From the NCBI RefSeq assembly GCF_018614525.1, contig NZ_JAGGOL010000008.1, positions 1 through 64,000 of the forward strand: a stretch of 64,000 bases of DNA, written 5' to 3'. Under the pieces are notes generated by a model, which was not told the DNA's origin, did no database searches, and saw only the letters and a list, made by a program, of their open reading frames with translations. Below are positions 25,901 through 34,881 of the stretch, one piece after another. Within the stretch, counting starts at the first letter, position 1. Each line of letters begins with the position of its first letter. The stretch is from Streptomyces sp. ISL-11. GTDB taxonomy: Bacteria; Actinomycetota; Actinomycetes; Streptomycetales; Streptomycetaceae. The position numbers and the translations under genes were made by a program.

Positions 25901-26890
25901 ATGATGCTCAAGTCGGGCACACCGCATGCTCTTCGGGTCGCGCGATCCGTGCTGCCGCCGGTCGCCGCGCTCGTGCTGGCGCTGGGCACCCTCTCCGGCT
26001 GCTCGCACCCCTCCGACCCCGCCCGTCCGCCCACGGCCGTCGAACACCGCGCCACCGCGACGGAGACCGTGGACCTCCGGCAGCGGGTGACGGACTTCAC
26101 CGACCGGATCACCCAGGCCGGCACCTACCGGGTGCCGGCCGAACGCGACCGCCGGGCCGTCGCCGACGGCGTCCGCGTCCTCCTGGGCGGCGATCGCGCC
26201 GGGGCGCTGCGGGCGCTGTCCAAGGCGGGCTACACCGTACGGACCCTCGTCGACCGCGTCGGCGCACGGCAGGTCGCCGAGGTCGCCGACGCCACCGCCG
26301 ACGGCGAGGCCCGGCGCGGCTGGGGGCGGGTCTACGTGGATCTGCGCGGCCCGGCCCGCTGGCAGGTGCAGGTTCCGCACCCCACCGCCGACCAGCGCAC
26401 CGAGCAGCTCGGCGTCGGCCTGTTGCGCGGCACTCCCGGCGGCGTCATGGTCCTGGCGGGCGCGCACCGCAACGCCGCGGGCGACGCCGCGGACGTGGCG
26501 CACCGGCGCGACTCCGTCTTCGCCGCGGTCTCCGACGCGCTCGCCGACCGGGGGCTACCCGCCCTCCAGGTGCACGGCTTCGCGGACAGCAGCCTGCCCG
26601 GCCAGGACGTGGTCGTCTCGACCGGCAAGGGCGACGCGGCACTGCCGTCGGCCCGCCGCCTGGCCGGGGCGCTGCGCGCGCGGGAGCTGAGGGCGTGCGA
26701 AGTGTGGGAGCGCTACTGCGGCCCCTTGGAGGGGCGCACGAATGTGGAGGGCGACCACGCGGCGGCGGCGGATGTGCCGTTCTTGCATGTGGAGCACAGT
26801 CGGCGGGTGCGGATGGACGACGGTCTCGTGGCGCAGGCGGTGGGCGCGCTGACGGAGGTTGTCGGCGAGTGGAGTGCGAGGCGGCCGTAG
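25901..26890 (+). CDS. conserved lipoprotein, putative metal-dependent hydrolase
   Basis: About 329 residues. The signal peptide ends in the lipobox LSGC (from ATG 25901 the Cys is near residue 34). The mature protein has closely spaced histidines and acids in segments that look catalytic: VPHPTADQRTEQLG, MVLAGAHRNA, DVAHRRDSVFAAV, VHGFAD and FLHVEHSRRVR. These resemble zinc-hydrolase ligand sets, but I cannot name the family. It is divergent from the pgs operon with 228 bp between starts, so a role in polymer or wall turnover is possible (inference). A GTG at 25859 is an alternative start, giving a longer N-terminus. Confidence 0.7.
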   Translation: MMLKSGTPHALRVARSVLPPVAALVLALGTLSGCSHPSDPARPPTAVEHRATATETVDLRQRVTDFTDRITQAGTYRVPAERDRRAVADGVRVLLGGDRAGALRALSKAGYTVRTLVDRVGARQVAEVADATADGEARRGWGRVYVDLRGPARWQVQVPHPTADQRTEQLGVGLLRGTPGGVMVLAGAHRNAAGDAADVAHRRDSVFAAVSDALADRGLPALQVHGFADSSLPGQDVVVSTGKGDAALPSARRLAGALRARELRACEVWERYCGPLEGRTNVEGDHAAAADVPFLHVEHSRRVRMDDGLVAQAVGALTEVVGEWSARRP

Positions 26891-26938
26891 GTGGGAGAGG
26901 GCGAACGCTGCCCCTGCCCCGCGCTTTCACCGTTTCTT

Positions 26939-27056
26939 GTCCTCAATCGCCGGACGCGCTGGCCGCGCTGTGTCCTCAAACGCCGGACGGGCTGGAATGC
27001 AGCCTGTCCGGCGATTGAGGACACAGGCACAGCCAGCCCGTCCGGCGTTTGAGGAC
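26939..27056. repeat. cluster of dispersed repeats forming a long hairpin between convergent genes
   Basis: A direct unit at 26939-26961, a second from 26970-26994 (CAAACGCCGGACGGG core), its imperfect inverse 27000-27024 (loop GAATG) and a third inverse unit 27034-27056. The 25-bp imperfect stem lies between the lipoprotein gene and the end of fadB, both transcribed towards it, and fits a bidirectional terminator. The flank TGCCCCGCGCTTTCACCG matches the flank at 34751. Confidence 0.75.
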
Positions 27057-27098
27057 CGGGGTCCGGGGCGGAGCCCCGAACCCACCCACTCGGCGACG

Positions 27099-29228
27099 CT
27101 ACGCGGGAACGCTCGCCACGCCCTCGGCCAGGAACCGCCGGCCGACGACCCGCTCGGAAACGCCCTCGCGGTCCAGGTACGGCGTGATGCCGCCCAGGTG
27201 GAACGGCCAGCCCGCGCCCGTGATCAGGCACAGGTCGATGTCCTGCGCCTCGGCGACGACGCCCTCGTCCAGCATCAGGCCGATCTCCTGCGCGACGGCG
27301 TCCAGGACCCGCTCGCGCACCTGCTCCTCGGTCAGGACGACGTCGCCCTGCTTGAGGAGCGCGGCGACCTCGGGGTCCAGCTCCGGCTTGCCGGAGTCGT
27401 AGACGTAGAAGCCGCGCTTGCCGGCCTTGACCACGGCGGCCAGGTTCGGCGAGACCGTGAAGCGGTCCGGGAAGGAACGGTTGAGCGTCTCGGAGACGTG
27501 CAGACCGATGGCCGGGCCGACTAGCTCCAGGAGCACCAGCGGGGACATCGGCAGACCGAGCGGCTCGACGGCCTTCTCGGCGGTGACCACCGGGGTGCCC
27601 TCGTCGATGACGTTCTGGATCTCGCCCATGAAGCGGGTGAGGATGCGGTTGACGACGAACGCCGGGGCGTCCTTCACCAGCACCGCGGTCTTCTTCAGCT
27701 TCTTGGCGACGCCGAAGGCGGTGGCCAGCGCGGCGTCGTCCGTCTGCTCGCCGCGGACGATCTCCAGCAGCGGGAGGATCGCGACCGGGTTGAAGAAGTG
27801 GAAGCCGACGACCCGCTCCGGGTGCTTCAGCTTCGACGCCATCTCGGAGACCGACAGCGAGGAGGTGTTGGTCGCCAGGATCGTGTGGGCCGGAACGACC
27901 GCCTCGACCTCGGCGAACACCTGCTGCTTGACGCCCATCTCCTCGAAGACGGCCTCGATGACGAAGTCCGCGTCGCCGAAGGCGGCGGCCTTGTCGAGGG
28001 AGCCCGTCACCGACGCCTTGAGGCGGTTGGCCTTGTCCTGGCCGATGCGGCCCTTGGCGAGCAGCTTGTCGATCTCGCCGTGGACGTAGCCCACGCCCTT
28101 GTCGATCCGCTCCTGGTCGATGTCGGTCAGCACGACCGGCACCTCCAGGCGGCGCAGGAACAGCAGGGCGAGCTGAGAGGCCATCAGGCCGGCGCCGACG
28201 ACGCCCACCTTGGTGACCGGGCGGGCCAGCTTGCGGTCGGGGGCGCCGGCCGGGCGCTTGCCGCGCTTCTGCACCAGGTTGAAGGCGTAGATGCCGCTGC
28301 GCAGCTCGCCGCCCATGATCAGGTCCGCCAGGGCCTGGTCCTCGGCGTCGAAGCCGGCGCGCAGGTCACCGTTCTTCGCCGCGGCGATGATCTCCAGCGC
28401 GCGGTAGGCGGCCGGGGCCGCGCCGTGCACCTTGGAGTCCGCGATGAACCGGCCGCGCTCGACGGCCTGGTCCCACGCCTCGCCGCGGTCGATCTCCGGG
28501 CGTACGACCTCGGTCTCGCCCTTGAGGACGGACGCGGTCCAGAGCAGCGACTGCTCCAGGAAGTCGGCACCCTCGAAGATCGCGTCGGCGATGCCCAGGT
28601 CGAAGACCTGCTTGCCGCGCAGCTGCTTGTTCTGGTTGAGCGAGTTCTCGATGATGACCGAGACCGCGCGGTCGGCGCCGATGAGGTTCGGCAGCAGCGC
28701 GCAGCCGCCCCAGCCCGGGACGAGACCGAGGAAGACCTCGGGCAGCGAGAAGGCCGGGATGGCCTTGGACACCGTGCGGTACGAGCAGTGCAGGCCGACC
28801 TCGACGCCGCCGCCCATGGCCGCGCCGTTGTAGTACGCGAAGGTCGGCACCGCCAGCGACGACAGCCGCTTGAAGACGTCGTGGCCGCCCTTACCGATGG
28901 CCAGTGCGTCCTCGTGACGGGCCAGCAGCTCCACGCCCTTGAGGTCGGCGCCGACGGCGAAGATGAACGGCTTGCCGGTGACACCGACGCCGACGATCTT
29001 CCCGGCCGCGGCCTCCGCCTCGACCTGGTCGATCGCGGCGTCGAGGTTCGCGAGCGAACGCGGACCGAAGGTGGTCGGCTTGGTGTGGTCCAGGCCGTTG
29101 TCCAGCGTGATGAGCGCGAACGCGCCCGCACCGCCGGGAAGGTCGAAGTGGCGCACGTGCGCCTGCGTCACGACCTCACCGGGGAACAGCTCTGCCGCCC
29201 CCTTCAAAAGCTCAGCGGTCGTGCTCAC
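27099..29228 (-). CDS. fadB: fatty-acid oxidation multifunctional enzyme (enoyl-CoA hydratase / 3-hydroxyacyl-CoA dehydrogenase)
   Basis: 709-residue cytosolic alpha subunit of the beta-oxidation complex. N-terminal crotonase domain (about 20-300; FAVGADLKGVELLARHE and YYNGAAMGGGVEVGLHCSYR around the oxyanion hole). From about residue 340 an NAD-binding Rossmann domain VGVVGAGLMASQLALLFLRR, then the dehydrogenase motif GFHFFNPVAILPLLEIVRG and two C-terminal 3HCDH domains. It hydrates enoyl-CoA and oxidises the 3-hydroxyacyl-CoA. GTG with GGAGG six bases upstream; its start overlaps the fadA stop by 4 bp, so fadA and fadB are coupled. Confidence 0.95.
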   Translation of the reverse strand: MSTTAELLKGAAELFPGEVVTQAHVRHFDLPGGAGAFALITLDNGLDHTKPTTFGPRSLANLDAAIDQVEAEAAAGKIVGVGVTGKPFIFAVGADLKGVELLARHEDALAIGKGGHDVFKRLSSLAVPTFAYYNGAAMGGGVEVGLHCSYRTVSKAIPAFSLPEVFLGLVPGWGGCALLPNLIGADRAVSVIIENSLNQNKQLRGKQVFDLGIADAIFEGADFLEQSLLWTASVLKGETEVVRPEIDRGEAWDQAVERGRFIADSKVHGAAPAAYRALEIIAAAKNGDLRAGFDAEDQALADLIMGGELRSGIYAFNLVQKRGKRPAGAPDRKLARPVTKVGVVGAGLMASQLALLFLRRLEVPVVLTDIDQERIDKGVGYVHGEIDKLLAKGRIGQDKANRLKASVTGSLDKAAAFGDADFVIEAVFEEMGVKQQVFAEVEAVVPAHTILATNTSSLSVSEMASKLKHPERVVGFHFFNPVAILPLLEIVRGEQTDDAALATAFGVAKKLKKTAVLVKDAPAFVVNRILTRFMGEIQNVIDEGTPVVTAEKAVEPLGLPMSPLVLLELVGPAIGLHVSETLNRSFPDRFTVSPNLAAVVKAGKRGFYVYDSGKPELDPEVAALLKQGDVVLTEEQVRERVLDAVAQEIGLMLDEGVVAEAQDIDLCLITGAGWPFHLGGITPYLDREGVSERVVGRRFLAEGVASVPA

Positions 29229-30445
29229 TTGCTGCCTCCGTCGAAGTGCGGGTTCTCCCAGATGACCGTTCCGCCCATGCCGAGGCCGACACACATGGAG
29301 GTCAGGCCGTAGCGGACGTGCGGCTGCTCCTCGAACTGCCGGGCCAGCTGCGTCATCAGGCGCACGCCCGACGAGGCCAGCGGGTGGCCGAACGCGATCG
29401 CGCCGCCGTACTGGTTGACGCGCGGGTCGTCGTCCGCGATGCCGTAGTGGTCCAGGAGCGCGAGCACCTGCACCGCGTACGCCTCGTTCAGCTCGAACAG
29501 GCCGATGTCGTCGATCGTCAGGCCCGCCTTGGCGAGGGCCTTCTCGGTCGCCGGGATCGGGCCGTAGCCCATCACCTCGGGCTCGACGCCCACGAACGCG
29601 TACGACACCAGGCGCATGCGGACCGGCAGGCCCAGCTCGCGCGCCACGTCCTCGGCGGCGATCAGCGAGGCGGTGGCGCCGTCGTTGAGGCCGGAGGCGT
29701 TGCCCGGGGTGACCCGGCCGTGCGGGCGGAAGGGGGTCTTGAGGTTGGCGAGACCCTCCATCGTGGTGCCCGGGCGCATCGGCTCGTCGGCGGTGGCCAG
29801 GCCCCAGCCCAGCTCGCCGCCCTCGGGCGTGGTGCGGCGGATGGAGATCGGCACCAGGTCGGCCTGGATCTTGCCGTCGGCGTACGCCTTGGCGGCCTTC
29901 TCCTGGCTGCGGACGGCGTAGGCGTCCGAGCGCTCCTTGGTGAGCTGCGGGAAGCGGTCGTGCAGGTTCTCCGCCGTCATGCCCATGACGAGGGCGGAGT
30001 CGTCGACCAGCTTCTCCGACACGAAGCGCGGGTTGGGGTCCACGCCCTCGCCCATCGGGTGCCGGCCCATGTGCTCGACGCCGCCGGCCAGGGCGATGTC
30101 GTACGCGCCGAAGGAGACGCCACCGGCGACCGTCGTGACGGCGGTCATCGCACCGGCGCACATGCGGTCGATGGACATGCCGGGCACGGTCTGCGGCAGG
30201 CCCGCGAGCATGCCGGCGGTGCGGCCCAGGGTCAGGCCCTGGTCGCCGATCTGCGTGGTCGCGGCGATGGCGACCTCGTCGATCTTGGCGGGGTCCAGGT
30301 TCGGGTTGCGGCGCAGCAGCTCACGGATGCACTTGATGACGAGGTCGTCGGCGCGGGTCTCGTGGTAGATGCCCTTCGGGCCCGCCTTGCCGAACGGGGT
30401 GCGGACGCCGTCGACGAAGACGACGTCCCTAGCGGTACGAGGCAC
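29225..30445 (-). CDS. fadA: acetyl-CoA C-acyltransferase (beta-oxidation thiolase)
   Basis: 406-residue thiolase, the beta subunit partner of FadB, splitting 3-ketoacyl-CoA into acetyl-CoA and a shortened acyl-CoA. Active Cys96 in SIDRMCAGAM; ELNEAYAVQ, AIAFGHPLASSG and the second active Cys in MCVGLGMGG are present. GTG 30445 with GGAGGAG eight bases upstream is preferred to the frame extension to 30484. First gene of the fadA-fadB operon. Confidence 0.95.
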   Translation of the reverse strand: MPRTARDVVFVDGVRTPFGKAGPKGIYHETRADDLVIKCIRELLRRNPNLDPAKIDEVAIAATTQIGDQGLTLGRTAGMLAGLPQTVPGMSIDRMCAGAMTAVTTVAGGVSFGAYDIALAGGVEHMGRHPMGEGVDPNPRFVSEKLVDDSALVMGMTAENLHDRFPQLTKERSDAYAVRSQEKAAKAYADGKIQADLVPISIRRTTPEGGELGWGLATADEPMRPGTTMEGLANLKTPFRPHGRVTPGNASGLNDGATASLIAAEDVARELGLPVRMRLVSYAFVGVEPEVMGYGPIPATEKALAKAGLTIDDIGLFELNEAYAVQVLALLDHYGIADDDPRVNQYGGAIAFGHPLASSGVRLMTQLARQFEEQPHVRYGLTSMCVGLGMGGTVIWENPHFDGGSK

Positions 30446-30598
30446 GTTGGCTCTCCTCCAAGGTGGATCGCTGCGCGCGGGCATGCCGGTACGGCGCCGC
30501 CGCGGCGCGGACTCATGCCTTCATGCTACTTGTGGGTAACCACGCTGCCCAGTCCCCTCCGGGGGCGGCGAAGGTCACATCGGAGATCCCGTGGAAAA

Positions 30599-30633
30599 GG
30601 CCCGGACCCCGCCGTTCCGGCGAGGTCCGGGCC
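30599..30633 (-). terminator. intrinsic terminator of rnd
   Basis: GGCCCGGACC (30599-30608) and GGTCCGGGCC (30624-30633) form a perfect 10-bp stem with inner pairing CCGCC/GGCG. Read on the minus strand it is followed by CCTTTTCC, a T-run, and it begins 14 bp after the rnd stop codon. Confidence 0.8.
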
Positions 30634-30646
30634 TGTGCGCGTGCGG

Positions 30647-31924
30647 TCAGGCCGCCGGGGTGTTCAGCGCCGTGACCAGGATCGGCGTGACCTGTTCGAT
30701 CTGCCAGGGACGGGCGCCGTGCGCGGCCAGCACCTCGGCCACGGCCTCGGGGGTCGCCTTCGCCGGGGGCTCCCAGCACAGGCGGCGCACCGTGTCGGGG
30801 GTGATCAGGTTCTCCTGCGGCATGGTGAGCCGCTCGGCCAGTGCCGACACCGCGGCGCGAGCCGCCGAGAGCCGGGCGGCGGCCACCGGGTCCTTGTCCG
30901 CCCACGCGCGCGGCGGCGGCGGGCCGGTCAGGGGCTGGCCGGGCTGCGGCAGCTCGGCGTCCGGGATCGCGCGGGCGCGGTCGATCGCCGCCTGCCACTG
31001 CTCCAGCTGCTTGCGGCTCATCCGGTGTCCGAAACCGGGCAGGGCCGCCAGGGCCTGCACGTTCGGCGGGGTGTTCAGGGCGGCCTCGATGATCGCGGCG
31101 TCGCCGAGCACCTTGCCCGGGGAGACGTCGCGCCGCTGGGCGATCTCGTCGCGGGCGGTCCACAGCTCGCGCACCACGGCCATCTGCCGGCGCCGGCGGA
31201 CCTTGTGCATGCCGGAGGTACGGCGCCAGGGGTCCTTGCGCGGCGGGGCGGGCGGCGCCGCGGCGATCGCCGCGAACTCCTGGCGGGCCCACTCCAGCTT
31301 GCCCTGCCGCTCCAGCTCCTCCTCCAGCGCGTCGCGCAGGTCCACGAGGAGCTCCACGTCGAGCGCGGCGTAGCGCAGCCAGGGGTCGGGCAGCGGCCGG
31401 GTGGACCAGTCGACGGCGGAGTGGCCCTTCTCCAGGGCGTAGCCGAGGACGTTCTCGACCATGGCGCCGAGTCCCACTCTGGCGAACCCCGCGAGCCGTC
31501 CCGCGAGCTCCGTGTCGAAGAGCCGCGACGGCGTCATCCCTATCTCGCGCAGGCACGGCAGGTCCTGCGTGGCGGCGTGCAGCACCCATTCGGTGTCGCC
31601 GAGGGCCTCGCCGAGGGCGGAGAGGTCGGGGCAGCCCACCGGGTCGATGAGGGTGGAGCCCGCGCCTTCACGGCGCAGCTGTACGAGGTAGGCGCGCTGG
31701 CCGTAGCGGTAGCCGGAGGCACGCTCGGCGTCGACGGCGACGGGGCCGGAGCCCGCTGCGAACGCCGCGACGATCTCGGCCAGGGCATCGTTGTCGGCGA
31801 CGACCGGCGGAATGCCTTCGCGTGGTTCCAGCAAGGGGATCGGCGCCGAATCGACGTCGTCCGGGGGGCCGCCCCCGGTGGTTCGCAGTGTCGTCTCTGC
31901 TGCGGTCTCTTGGGCGTCGGTCAC
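30647..31924 (-). CDS. rnd: ribonuclease D family 3'-5' exonuclease
   Basis: 425 residues. Exonuclease domain of the DEDDy type: VAVDAERASGYRYGQRAYLVQL (Asp-x-Glu), LHAATQDLPCL (Asp) and YAALDVELLVDLRDAL (Tyr...Asp). Two HRDC-like helical regions follow (about 220-400; LAALPGFGHRMSRKQLEQW). RNase D trims the 3' ends of tRNA and other stable RNAs. The N-terminal 35 residues are disordered-looking. GTG start. Single gene with its own terminator. Confidence 0.9.
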   Translation of the reverse strand: MTDAQETAAETTLRTTGGGPPDDVDSAPIPLLEPREGIPPVVADNDALAEIVAAFAAGSGPVAVDAERASGYRYGQRAYLVQLRREGAGSTLIDPVGCPDLSALGEALGDTEWVLHAATQDLPCLREIGMTPSRLFDTELAGRLAGFARVGLGAMVENVLGYALEKGHSAVDWSTRPLPDPWLRYAALDVELLVDLRDALEEELERQGKLEWARQEFAAIAAAPPAPPRKDPWRRTSGMHKVRRRRQMAVVRELWTARDEIAQRRDVSPGKVLGDAAIIEAALNTPPNVQALAALPGFGHRMSRKQLEQWQAAIDRARAIPDAELPQPGQPLTGPPPPRAWADKDPVAAARLSAARAAVSALAERLTMPQENLITPDTVRRLCWEPPAKATPEAVAEVLAAHGARPWQIEQVTPILVTALNTPAA

Positions 31925-32035
31925 CGCTCAAGGGTATCTGTGTATGGCAAGCGCCCGCCGACGGAACGTCCCCGTCGGCGGGCGTGGTGCCTTTTCGCCG
32001 CCTTCTCATGGGCCCGGTCCGCCCGTGGCGAGCGG

Positions 32036-32698
32036 TCAGTGGATGATGCCGGTGCGCAGGGCCACCGCGACCATGCCGGCCCGGTCGCCCGTGCCGAGCT
32101 TGCGCGCGATGCGGGCGAGGTGGCTCTTGACGGTGAGGGCGGACAGTCCCATCGAGACGCCGATGGCCTTGTTGGACTGGCCCTCCGCCACCAGCCGCAG
32201 TACCTCGACCTCCCGGCCGGACAGCTCGCGGTAACCGCCGGGGTGGCCGGGCGCGCCGGGCGGGCGGCGGTGCATGCGGGCCGCGGCGGCGGCGCCGATG
32301 GGGGCGGCGCCGGGGCGGCCGGGCAGGCCGAGATTGGTGCGGGTGCCGGTGACGACATAGCCTTTGACGCCGCCCGCGAGGGCGTTGCGCACGGCGCCGA
32401 TGTCATCGGCGGCGGACAGGGCGAGACCGTTGGGCCAGCCGGCGGCACGGGTCTCGGAGAGCAGGGTGAGTCCCGAGCCGTCGGGAAGGTGGACGTCGGC
32501 CACGCAGATGTCGCGCGGATTGCCGACGCGGGGGCGCGCCTCCGCGATGGACGACGCCTCGATCACATCTCTCACCCCCAGCGCCCACAGGTGGCGGGTG
32601 ACGGTGGAGCGGACACGGGGGTCGGCGACGACGACCATGGCCGTCGGTTTGTTCGGGCGGTAGGCGAGGCTCGCAGGTTGCTCGAGGAGAACGGACAC
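32036..32698 (-). CDS. orphan LuxR/NarL-type response regulator with altered receiver
   Basis: 220 residues. The receiver-like domain (about 20-130) has MVVVADPRVRST where the usual acidic pair is DD (only Asp26 remains), a phosphorylatable Asp68 in CVADVHLPDGSG, and VKGYV near the usual Lys. A linker rich in Ala/Pro/Gly is followed by a LuxR helix-turn-helix (ELSGREVEVLRLVAEGQSNKAIGVSMGLSALTVKSHL). No kinase is adjacent. The protein likely binds DNA and may work without classical phosphorylation (inference). GTG 32698 with GGAGG four bases upstream. Confidence 0.85.
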   Translation of the reverse strand: MSVLLEQPASLAYRPNKPTAMVVVADPRVRSTVTRHLWALGVRDVIEASSIAEARPRVGNPRDICVADVHLPDGSGLTLLSETRAAGWPNGLALSAADDIGAVRNALAGGVKGYVVTGTRTNLGLPGRPGAAPIGAAAAARMHRRPPGAPGHPGGYRELSGREVEVLRLVAEGQSNKAIGVSMGLSALTVKSHLARIARKLGTGDRAGMVAVALRTGIIH

Positions 32699-32864
32699 CA
32701 AGCCTCCATGGGGGGAGTGGCGGGGACGGTGCCGACTTTGGGGGTAAGCCGGGGCGATCCGTATGGGAAGGGTCACAAGCCTCTTCGGCACCGAAGCGTC
32801 CCGGCTTTAGGGGAAGATCACGAATTGATGAGTAACAATTCGGGCAATTAGGACGGTTGATCGA

Positions 32865-33542
32865 TCAACGACTCTGCGGATCGCGGCGCTGAGGAAGCGT
32901 CACCACCCCCGCGTCGGGCGACCCGCCCGGCGGCAGTCCCGCGATCTGGCAGAGTAGATCGCACCAGGCCGCGAGGTGTGCGGCGGTGTCCGGCACCCCC
33001 GCGCCGCCGCCCTGTTCGCCCTTGCGGCCCGGCCCCGCCGGCGGCTCCTCCGGGGACCACGACGCGCGGATCTCGATCCGTGTCGACGGCTCCCGGTCCC
33101 GCAGCCCGCCGAAGTAGTGCGAACTCGCCCGCGTGACCGTCCCGCTCGGCGCGCCGTACGGCACCCGGCGGGCCTCCAGCGCGCCCGTCAGCCACGTCCA
33201 GCACACCTCCGGCAGCAGCGGGTCCGCCGCCATCTCCGGCTCCAGGTCCGCGTGGACCAGCGTCACCAGCCGGAACGTACCGCCCCACGCCTCGTGCCCC
33301 GCCGGATCGTGCAGCAGGATCAGCCGCCCGTCCGCGAGTTCCTCGTCGTCGACGACGACCGCCGCCTCCAGGGCGTACGAGAAGGGGGCGAGCCGCTGGG
33401 GCGGCGGCGTCGCGTCGAGCTCGATCTCGGGTCGCAGACGTACCCCTTGCAACCCGGCCACCGCTTGCCGGAAGACGGACGGGGAGCCGTCCCCGTCCGC
33501 GTCGTCCGGACCATCCGAGAGGTGTCCCTGCGCCGCAGCCAT
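32865..33542 (-). CDS. DUF3000-family protein
   Basis: 225-residue cytosolic protein matching the actinobacterial DUF3000 family (AFSYALEAAVVVDD-like segment, EVCWTWLTGALEARRVPY, GTVTRASSHYFGGL). Family function is not established. It is divergent from hemE with 91 bp between starts; this pairing is common in Streptomyces. No clear ribosome binding site precedes the ATG at 33542, so the start is uncertain; a leaderless transcript is possible. Confidence 0.8.
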   Translation of the reverse strand: MAAAQGHLSDGPDDADGDGSPSVFRQAVAGLQGVRLRPEIELDATPPPQRLAPFSYALEAAVVVDDEELADGRLILLHDPAGHEAWGGTFRLVTLVHADLEPEMAADPLLPEVCWTWLTGALEARRVPYGAPSGTVTRASSHYFGGLRDREPSTRIEIRASWSPEEPPAGPGRKGEQGGGAGVPDTAAHLAAWCDLLCQIAGLPPGGSPDAGVVTLPQRRDPQSR

Positions 33543-33633
33543 GCCCGGAAGACTAGGCGGAAGCGGGCCCCGTTCCGGGTAGGGACACCCACATGGGCGG
33601 GTCACTCGTTCGGCCCGTGCGAAGATTTGGGAC

Positions 33634-34719
33634 ATGAGTGAGCGCACGGACGCCGGCCAGCCCGCCGGACAGCAGCAGACCGGCCGCACCGCGGCGTACG
33701 ACTCGGCGTTCCTGCGGGCGTGCCGACGTGAGCCCGTACCGCACACGCCGGTGTGGTTCATGCGGCAGGCCGGACGCTCACTTCCGGAGTATCGCAAGGT
33801 GCGCGAGGGCATCCCGATGCTGGAGTCGTGCATGCGGCCCGAGCTCGTCACCGAGATCACTCTCCAGCCCGTGCGCCGCCACAACGTCGACGCCGCGATC
33901 TTCTTCAGCGACATCGTCGTCCCGCTGAAGGCCATCGGCGTCGACCTCGACATCAAGCCGGGCGTCGGCCCGGTCGTCGCGGAGCCGATCCGCACCCGCG
34001 CGGACCTGGAGCGGCTGCGCGCCCTCGCCCCCTTGGACGTCCCTTATGTCACCGAGGCCATCGGCATGCTCACCGCCGAGCTGGGCGCCACGCCGCTGAT
34101 CGGCTTCGCCGGCGCGCCCTTCACCCTGGCCAGCTACCTCATCGAGGGCGGGCCGTCGCGGACGTACGAGAACACCAAGGCCATCATGTACGGCGACCCG
34201 CAGCTGTGGGCCGACCTCATGGACCGGCTCGCCGGCATCACCTCCGCCTTCCTGCGCGTTCAGATCGAGGCGGGCGCCAGCGCGGTCCAGCTCTTCGACT
34301 CCTGGGCCGGCGCCCTCGCCCCGGCCGACTACCGCCGCTACGTCATGCCGGCCTCCCGCAAGGTCTTCGACTCCGTCGCCGGCTACGACGTGCCGCGCAT
34401 CCACTTCGGCGTGGGCACCGGCGAGCTGCTCGGCCTGATGGGCGAGGCCGGTGCGGACGTCGTCGGCGTCGACTGGCGCGTCCCGCTCGACGAGGCCGCC
34501 CGCCGCGTCGGCTCCGGCAAGGCGCTGCAGGGCAACCTCGACCCGACCGTTCTCTTCGCCCCGCGCGAGGCGGTGAAGGCGAAGACCGACGAGGTCCTGA
34601 AGGCGGCGAGCGGCCTGGAGGGCCATGTGTTCAACCTCGGTCATGGTGTGATGCCGACGACGGACCCGGACGCGCTCACCCACCTCGTCGAGTACGTTCA
34701 CGAGCGGACGGTGCGCTAG
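33634..34719 (+). CDS. hemE: uroporphyrinogen decarboxylase
   Basis: 361 residues. Decarboxylates uroporphyrinogen III to coproporphyrinogen III, the last step shared by all heme routes. Signature [20 protein letters not shown] near residue 35, [22 protein letters not shown] segment with the substrate Asp, [15 protein letters not shown], and the C-terminal [28 protein letters not shown] at 33634; only a weak GGGAC precedes it. The next heme genes, cgoX and hemQ, are 4.6 kb away across the pca block. Confidence 0.95.
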   Translation: MSERTDAGQPAGQQQTGRTAAYDSAFLRACRREPVPHTPVWFMRQAGRSLPEYRKVREGIPMLESCMRPELVTEITLQPVRRHNVDAAIFFSDIVVPLKAIGVDLDIKPGVGPVVAEPIRTRADLERLRALAPLDVPYVTEAIGMLTAELGATPLIGFAGAPFTLASYLIEGGPSRTYENTKAIMYGDPQLWADLMDRLAGITSAFLRVQIEAGASAVQLFDSWAGALAPADYRRYVMPASRKVFDSVAGYDVPRIHFGVGTGELLGLMGEAGADVVGVDWRVPLDEAARRVGSGKALQGNLDPTVLFAPREAVKAKTDEVLKAASGLEGHVFNLGHGVMPTTDPDALTHLVEYVHERTVR

Positions 34720-34775
34720 CCGGTCGGCGCCGGGGTGGGGGACTTGCCCCTGCCCCGCGCTTCTCGCCGTTTCTT

Positions 34776-34860
34776 GTCCTCGATCGCCGGACGGGCTGGC
34801 TGTGCCGTGTCCTCGATCGCCGGACGGGCTGAAAATCAGCCCGTCCGGCGATCGAGGACA
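34776..34860. repeat. dispersed repeat pair with 25-bp perfect hairpin between convergent genes
   Basis: A direct unit at 34776-34799 (here CGATCGCCGGACGGGCTGG) and a second whose arms 34808-34832 and 34836-34860 are perfect reverse complements around the loop AAA. It lies between the end of hemE and the end of the flavoprotein gene, so it fits a bidirectional terminator. This is the longest perfect stem among the repeats seen here. Confidence 0.8.
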
Positions 34861-34881
34861 GAGGTCGGGGCGGAGCCCCGG

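Noticed and set aside
27099..30161. Apparent single 1020-codon protein joining FadB to upstream sequence
   Set aside because: The part before 29228 is fadA read in the wrong frame. FadB starts at the GTG with GGAGG six bases upstream.
29246..32851. 1200-codon plus-strand open frame opposite fadA and rnd
   Set aside because: Shadow frame of high-GC coding sequence; no domain, and the real genes are clear on the other strand.
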